A stretch of 64,000 bases of DNA from NCBI GenBank assembly GCA_012845835.1, contig JABAKD010000012.1, positions 558,001 to 622,000 of the forward strand, in the 5' to 3' direction. Origin of the DNA: Undaria pinnatifida. Lineage: Eukaryota > Sar > Phaeophyceae > Laminariales > Alariaceae. Under the pieces are notes generated by a model. The model was given only the letters and a program-made list of their open reading frames with translations, was not told the DNA's origin and did not search any database. A program made the translations under genes and the position numbers. Of this stretch, positions 52,762 to 64,000 are shown one piece after another (the first letter of the stretch is position 1; every line of letters begins with the position of its first letter).

Positions 52762-53571
52762 GGGCCCAGATTAACGAGGAACTTGCCAAATCGAATTTCG
52801 ATTTTTTTATGGAATTTTATTTAATTTGCATCTGATTGGTCAAAAAATGAATCACCAAGCAGGCATTCTCAGAATTATTACGAAAAATCAAATTCAACAA
52901 AGAAGTAAAAAACGATTTTCTCGGTCGAATTTAGTCGAAAATCGAAATTCAATTTAGGGAGTTTGTCCACCTATACATGGCTTGTTCTGTGCAACCGAGG
53001 CCGGGCACGCGGATTGGTGCCATGTCGTCCGCTGATTGAGAGGCGAGAAGCCATCATTGCGAGAGGTAGGACCACCGGAGCAGCCGCAGCGCGGCCTCCG
53101 AAGGTCCTTAGCACAGCGTAGCCCGCCTGCGACGCTTCGAAAACGACCGAGACCGCCGCAAACCCAGTTTTTCGTCGCCCTGCACCTCGAAAGTTACACG
53201 ACCAACTACCACATGATGACTTCGCTCAGAAATTCGACCGCTATATCCCTGTCGCTGCTGCCCTTGTCGGGCCGCGGGGTGGCGCCAGCCCATCCAAGAG
53301 GCGCCCGGAGCCATGGCCTCGAAGCCGCTGCCGGCAAAAACAATCTGCCGCTAGCCGCGGCGCTCCGGAGAGGACGCGAGCCATCGCTCGCCTCGGTCGT
53401 TGCCCACGGGTGTTCGTTGACCCTTTTGCGTTTTTTTTATTTATTTATTTCCTAGAACGCACTGCGCTGTTCCTCGATAAGAACCAAAGTTGAATTTTTC
53501 GTGTATTTTTCATGAAATTAAAAAAAAAAAATCGAAATTGGACTTGGCGAGTTCCTCGTTAATTCGGGCCC
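52762..53571. mobile_element. PIF/Harbinger-like MITE with TAA target duplication
   Basis: Ends are GGGCCCAGATTAACGAGGAA on the left and, inverted, GGGCCCGAATTAACGAGGAA on the right, with TIRs continuing about 50 bp (..GCCAA..AATTTCGATTTTTTT). TAA directly flanks both ends (52759-52761 and 53572-53574), as expected of the 3-bp TWA duplications of PIF/Harbinger elements. The internal 139-codon frame (53036-53455) is Arg/Pro-rich and matches no transposase I know. Confidence 0.75.
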
Positions 53572-53614
53572 TAAGCGGCGCAACGGCGTCTCTGGTCAGT
53601 TTTGGCCCGTTTTG

Positions 53615-53650
53615 GCTCCGGGTCGGGTTCAGGGTTAGGGTTACGGATGC
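53615..53650 (+). repeat. short telomere-like GGGTTAGGGTTA block
   Basis: GGGTCGGGTTCAGGGTTAGGG: two to three degenerate TTAGGG units just right of the MITE. Confidence 0.5.
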
Positions 53651-55934
53651 TGTACCTTAGTCCCACCTGGAAGTACTCCCTAGCCCGCAAACGTGAGAAG
53701 CCTACCCCCCCGACCTGCGCGACCAGAGAGTAAGGGGAGGTCCATCTAGAGCTACGGAAAGCTACCCTACAGTACGACCGAGCAAGAGAGTTACGAGTAA
53801 GTGGAGGTTAGAGATCCAAACCTCGTATGACACTGAACCATACTCGCAGCTCTCGTTAGTGCACAAGCAAGTGTCAGGTCGGCCAGGCTTCCGCCACCTC
53901 CTGACTCCTCACAATACGAGTAGTCGGCCGTCGTCGTCTCATACCATCAACATTGATACTGCCGCACCATCGATTAGAACGTGCTCGCTACGATATCGTT
54001 CCGCTTTGGCTTGAAGCGGGCAACGCTGCTGACACCGTCTCGACGGCACGCACTACTAATACTGCTGCTGTCTACGTTGTAGCTATATATCAGCTGCTAC
54101 ATATCAGTAACCGCAGCAGGTGCGTGTTGTCCATGCAATGGTGTGCTTTGGTCGTGTCGTCATCATGTCAGAATGTCAACTAGTGCATGTCAACTGCAAA
54201 CATTATCAGACACTAATTCTAAGTAATTCTTCCTCAAAGACGAGGGCGTCGTATATGGGACAGAACACTGACTACGAGAGCAGTCCACCGGCACTTGAGC
54301 GACCTGGGATCCGAGTCAGCATGACCACGAAGTCCGGTACGAGCATCGCGGACTGGACATTGACTCGGCATTGCCCACTCCACCTCCGAGCTGGTGTGGC
54401 TATTGAGAACACGACGTGCAGCAGTACTAGCATATACAAGAGACACGCATGGGGGTCAGAGATCAAAGGTTGCAGGTGTCACTCTACGATACTCTGCTGT
54501 TGTAGGGTTGTGAAGAACACACCAACACACCTCGAAGTTGTTGCCACGCCAGGCAGCACGACGAACCCTCTCGTCCTCTCCAGCAGACTCGCCACAACCA
54601 CCAGAGAAAAGCCTACGAAACGCCTCATCCTGTCTGGTTTGTTGTGCACAACAAGCCAGCACACAAAGCTAGAAGAACTCTCCTTGCTATGAGCCAACTG
54701 ATTGTTGGCTCCAGCGCTCGTTTCTCGGCTGAGATAAGTCGAAACAGTACCCTGAATAGGTACCGCGCAATGTCAAGTTGGAAACCCCGTAAAACTCAAA
54801 ACCAAAACCAAAATCCGAAAACACCAGCTCCTCTCACACTTCAATCAGCGTGATCCTGTCCGCTACACACGCAGCGCGCTACCTCCAAAATCAGAGTACA
54901 CCCTGCCGGAAACGTTCTTAAGGCACTGATCGATCCTGAGCAGTGTCCTTGGCACCATGACGAGGTGCGTGTCTAAGTTTTTGACCCTCGAAAAATCGAT
55001 CAAACTGGTGAGAGATGATTTTGATCTGAAGTTGAACCCAAGCCGACTTCAAGTCGAGCTTGGTAGAAGGTTCAAACGGCTGTCCTGTATGTGAGGCGGA
55101 GCATAAGGGACTTAGGGCTGTGCAGTATCCCTGGGTGTGTACCCTCTCTCCGCACCTTCGGCCTTCTAGACGCTCTTTCATGAAGGAAATCGAAATCACC
55201 TAGAGGACGGAATACAACAGAGTGTCCAAAATGTCGCTGCGGCGAAAAGCTAAAAACAGCAAAGCCGCGCAAACCGAGCACAGCAGTATCACTCCGATTT
55301 GAACGAAAATATAACGATGTTTTCAATACTAGTATAAACATATAACGGTTATTAAATTTACGACCATAGTGATGCTCTTGATCGCTACGAAGGCCCCGAC
55401 TCGGACCGCTGCAGAATGATCCGATTCTAAACTCAAGTTGTTCATCCCAACCCTGGGTGCAAGTAGCTGAGTTTCCACAACTATGAACTACTTACAGCGA
55501 TAACAGCAGTATGCTCGTAGCAGTTGAGCTTCGTATACGAGTAGTAGCAATAGGCAGTGAGCCTCCTCTTGTAGCGTTCCATAGTGTTTTCTCTGCCCTG
55601 TGGATCTCAGTGATGACGCTGGCCCCTTTCAATGCTGTGCGCGACGCCGAGGGAGCGGAAGTAGTCTATCAGGTATGTATACCGGTAATACCCCGCGGGC
55701 TCTCACCACAAGTACCGATGTCATGTGTGAGTTAAAGGTACACATGCAGGCGTTGGGCACGACGAGTATGGTTGGACTTGTGGAATCATGGTGCTCGTGT
55801 TCTATGAATGTCTCCAATTTATGTATCCGGCGCTGCTTACAGCAGTATGATACCAGGATCATACCACCGCATCTGTCCTCTGTCGAGCACGCTTGCTTAA
55901 GCGCTTGAACGTTCCATCGATGCGACTGCTCGCG

Positions 55935-55960
55935 GCTGCTGCTGCTGCTGCTGCTGCGGT
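55935..55960 (+). repeat. CTG trinucleotide repeat
   Basis: Seven CTG units. A similar tract lies at 37190-37220. Confidence 0.8.
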
Positions 55961-56626
55961 GGGAGTTCAGCACAACGTAGCATTTCGGTCGCAAGGTGCT
56001 CTCCTTTCTTATTTCTGCAGGCGATGCACGAGGTAGCGTCTTGCTGTATGTGGGCTCGTGTGTTGAGGCGCGGTTCTGAAGGTGTTTCCTTTTACACCTG
56101 CCGTACCATGGCAGTGTTTGTTTTTGGTCTGCATGTCTGGGGTGCTGTCTGCAGTCACGTGCATCACTATCTGCGAGACCTGTACAAGTCCTGTAAGAAC
56201 AACACTGATTTCCGCAATCCCGGCGGCTTTGAAGGCGGGCGAGCTTGCGACTCGTGCAGACTTTGCTTCGTCGGAGGCCGTTTCAAGTTGGCTGCGAGCG
56301 CCGCACTACTATGGTGGTCCTGGTGGTCTTGCTGCTCTGTGTTTTGAATGCGGTGGGGTTATTTTTTTTGTTGCTTCAAACGCACATGGCTTACTGCAAG
56401 GTTGGGACACTCTTGCCTAATTTACCGCTCAATTGTCATCGTATTGTCGACCAGATTGATGCAAGTTTTCGGCCCTCCGCGACAGTCGCCTTTGCGATGT
56501 TCTCACCCTACAAATCATACCCGATTAAGCACCAAATACATTTTGATGTTTGAGGTGGTCCGCACATTTTTTCATCAGTTTTCCCAAAACGCGCGAAGCC
56601 GCGCTCGGGTCGGAGCCCTTGCCTGG

Positions 56627-56661
56627 GGTAGGGTTAGGGTTAGGGTTAGGGTTAGGGTTAG
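56627..56661 (+). repeat. interstitial telomeric repeat TTAGGG
   Basis: About 5.5 perfect TTAGGG units (preceded by GGGGTAGGG), not at a sequence end. Consistent with a TTAGGG-type telomere in this organism. Another two units lie at 59355-59370. Confidence 0.9.
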
Positions 56662-57027
56662 TAAACCATATTTGGTGCTTCATCTGGTACGATTTGTGGG
56701 AAAAAGCCGGTAAAGGCGCCTCCTCCACGCAGAACCTACTTCCCTGTAGGCGACCTCCAACAGTCTAATAGCTTGATCGTGGTATCGAGATCGTGTTGAC
56801 CAGTGAGCCAATAAATCACGACGACATGCAGCCGACCCCATACTGTGATTCATATGAGAAATCGTTCTCTACACCCCGATGTCATCACGAGCACTTGGTC
56901 ATGTATATGTATGTGTCTTTCCGTACCTATACGTTCCTCTATCTGTATGTTCCCACGAGATATGAACGTGCCCAACGACCCATCAGTTAAGGCTTAGGTT
57001 TCCCTTGCATTTTTTCCATGCTGTTGA

Positions 57028-62931
<5,904 letters not shown>

Positions 62932-64000
62932 GTGAGAAGGTGTTCATTGCGCTCGGTCTATCAGATATTTTTGTGACGGCGCGGGGGGGTACATAGTGAC
63001 AGTAGGCATGTTTCTCCCAGAATGCACACTCAACTTCACCCCGCTCCTGTCCTCTATTTCCATATCCTGGTGCTTCTGCAGTTTTCGTACTCGTGCAGTT
63101 TTCGTGCGGCTGCTCGGTGCATGGGATATTCTGTAACGGTTCCGGGGAATACGTAGAGACAATATGAATGTTTTTCCCATTAATACACGCACCCGAAGCT
63201 ACACTCCGCTCCAATACTCTATTACCAGTACCTGGTGCTAATAACAGCGTATAGTACTGGTAGTGTTAGTACAAATGAGTTTTCGTGCTGCTGCTATCAA
63301 TAGAATGTCTCGCACCAAGTGTTAACACCAGATAACGTTTTTCGTTTTACGATATTCTCGGCGAATCTCGAAACGCACGCCACCAAACGTCACAACAGAA
63401 GCTATTTTTTGTTTTATGCGTTTCGACACACACACTTGTTCACTCTACTCCAGTCCTCTGTTACTAATAGCAGTACGTGCCACTGAGTAGTTGTGGCGTG
63501 GCAGTTAACGATGGTTGGTCGGCGCTTTCGGCCGACCCCTGGCTATAGTATCAATAGCTGATTTCCCGGGATAGGCCAGGACATTCCGAGTGCTGTTGTC
63601 GAGATTTCCCATTTTTTTTTTTGGTTTCTGCACAAACCTGTCGGTTAAGGTGATCGCGCGGTTTGCCGGCCACCGCATCCATCCGAACAAGACAGCGCCG
63701 AAAACTGCAACGTATCGTGGCGCTGATCGTTCCACGAAGTTGGTTCACGGCATGAGAGCTGCTGTCGCTCCCTCGCGTATCAGTGTGTACCAAATCGCTT
63801 AATATCACATACCAGGTAGTATCCCATAGTATCGTATTATGTCACATGCACATCTCACGTCTTAGACGCGCGCGCACGTTCATCATATCGTATCATGTAA
63901 CATTGTGTCATACATATGTAACTTCTCGAGTATGAAGCTGAAGTCACGTACTAGCTGGTGTGGGATCATGTATGCAAAAGTAAAAGAGCAATCCTCGCTA
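62932..64000 (+). other. FadH intron, runs to window end
   Basis: No further FadH exon is recognised. It contains a block repeated in tandem at about 62990-63080 and 63145-63215 (AGTGACAGTAGGCATGTTTCTCCCA against AGAGACAATATGAATGTTTTTCCCA). Confidence 0.5.

Noticed and set aside
53036-53455. 139-residue ORF inside the PIF-like MITE
   Set aside because: Arg/Pro-rich, no transposase or Myb motif, and a similar-length opposite frame. GC-rich composition explains the openness.

Overview
This is intron-rich nuclear DNA of a eukaryote. Coding sequence is confined to short exons with GTGAGT/GTAAG-type donors and T-rich CAG acceptors. They are separated by kilobase introns full of microsatellites, minisatellites and terminal-inverted-repeat (TIR) elements. 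Interstitial TTAGGG repeats, neighbouring genes on opposite strands, and a bacterial-type FadH dienoyl-CoA reductase gene would suit a stramenopile alga, possibly brown-alga-like. That placement is an inference with low confidence. I recognised no rRNA, tRNA, CRISPR array or prokaryotic operon.

Five spliced genes are supported. Exons were joined by hand, requiring splice sites and reading phase to agree. (1) 434-8943 (+): 3' part of an unrecognised coiled-coil protein with a Thr/Pro/Ser-rich tail. (2) 31276 down to about 15479 (-): an ARMC6-like armadillo-repeat protein. One internal exon is unresolved, and its intron 9 holds a hAT transposase remnant between two 42-bp repeat arrays. (3) 33155-44592 (+): a protein kinase with a coiled-coil N-terminus, a 47-nt microexon, DPG in place of DFG, and a long Ala/Pro repeat plus poly-Gly tail. 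(4) 49409-47501 (-): a thioredoxin with the WCGPC site and a Cys-Pro octapeptide repeat tail. (5) 57036-62931 (+): the N-terminal half of a 2,4-dienoyl-CoA reductase that runs off the right edge.

Layout: 0-9 kb, coiled-coil gene with repeat-filled introns; 9-15.4 kb, no gene, dense simple repeats and small elements; 15.4-31.3 kb, ARMC6 gene; 31.3-33.1 kb, divergent intergenic space; 33.1-44.6 kb, kinase; 44.6-47.5 kb, convergent intergenic space; 47.5-49.4 kb, thioredoxin; 49.4-57 kb, repeats including a 1.4-kb long-inverted-repeat element and a PIF/Harbinger-like MITE; 57-64 kb, FadH. The genes show no common pathway.

The most striking pattern is that at least seven sites in three of the genes have a decayed copy of an exon edge, usually its 3' end with the splice donor, lying close by in the intron. 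This suggests introns that grew by local tandem duplication across exon-intron boundaries. No clearly new multi-gene system was found.
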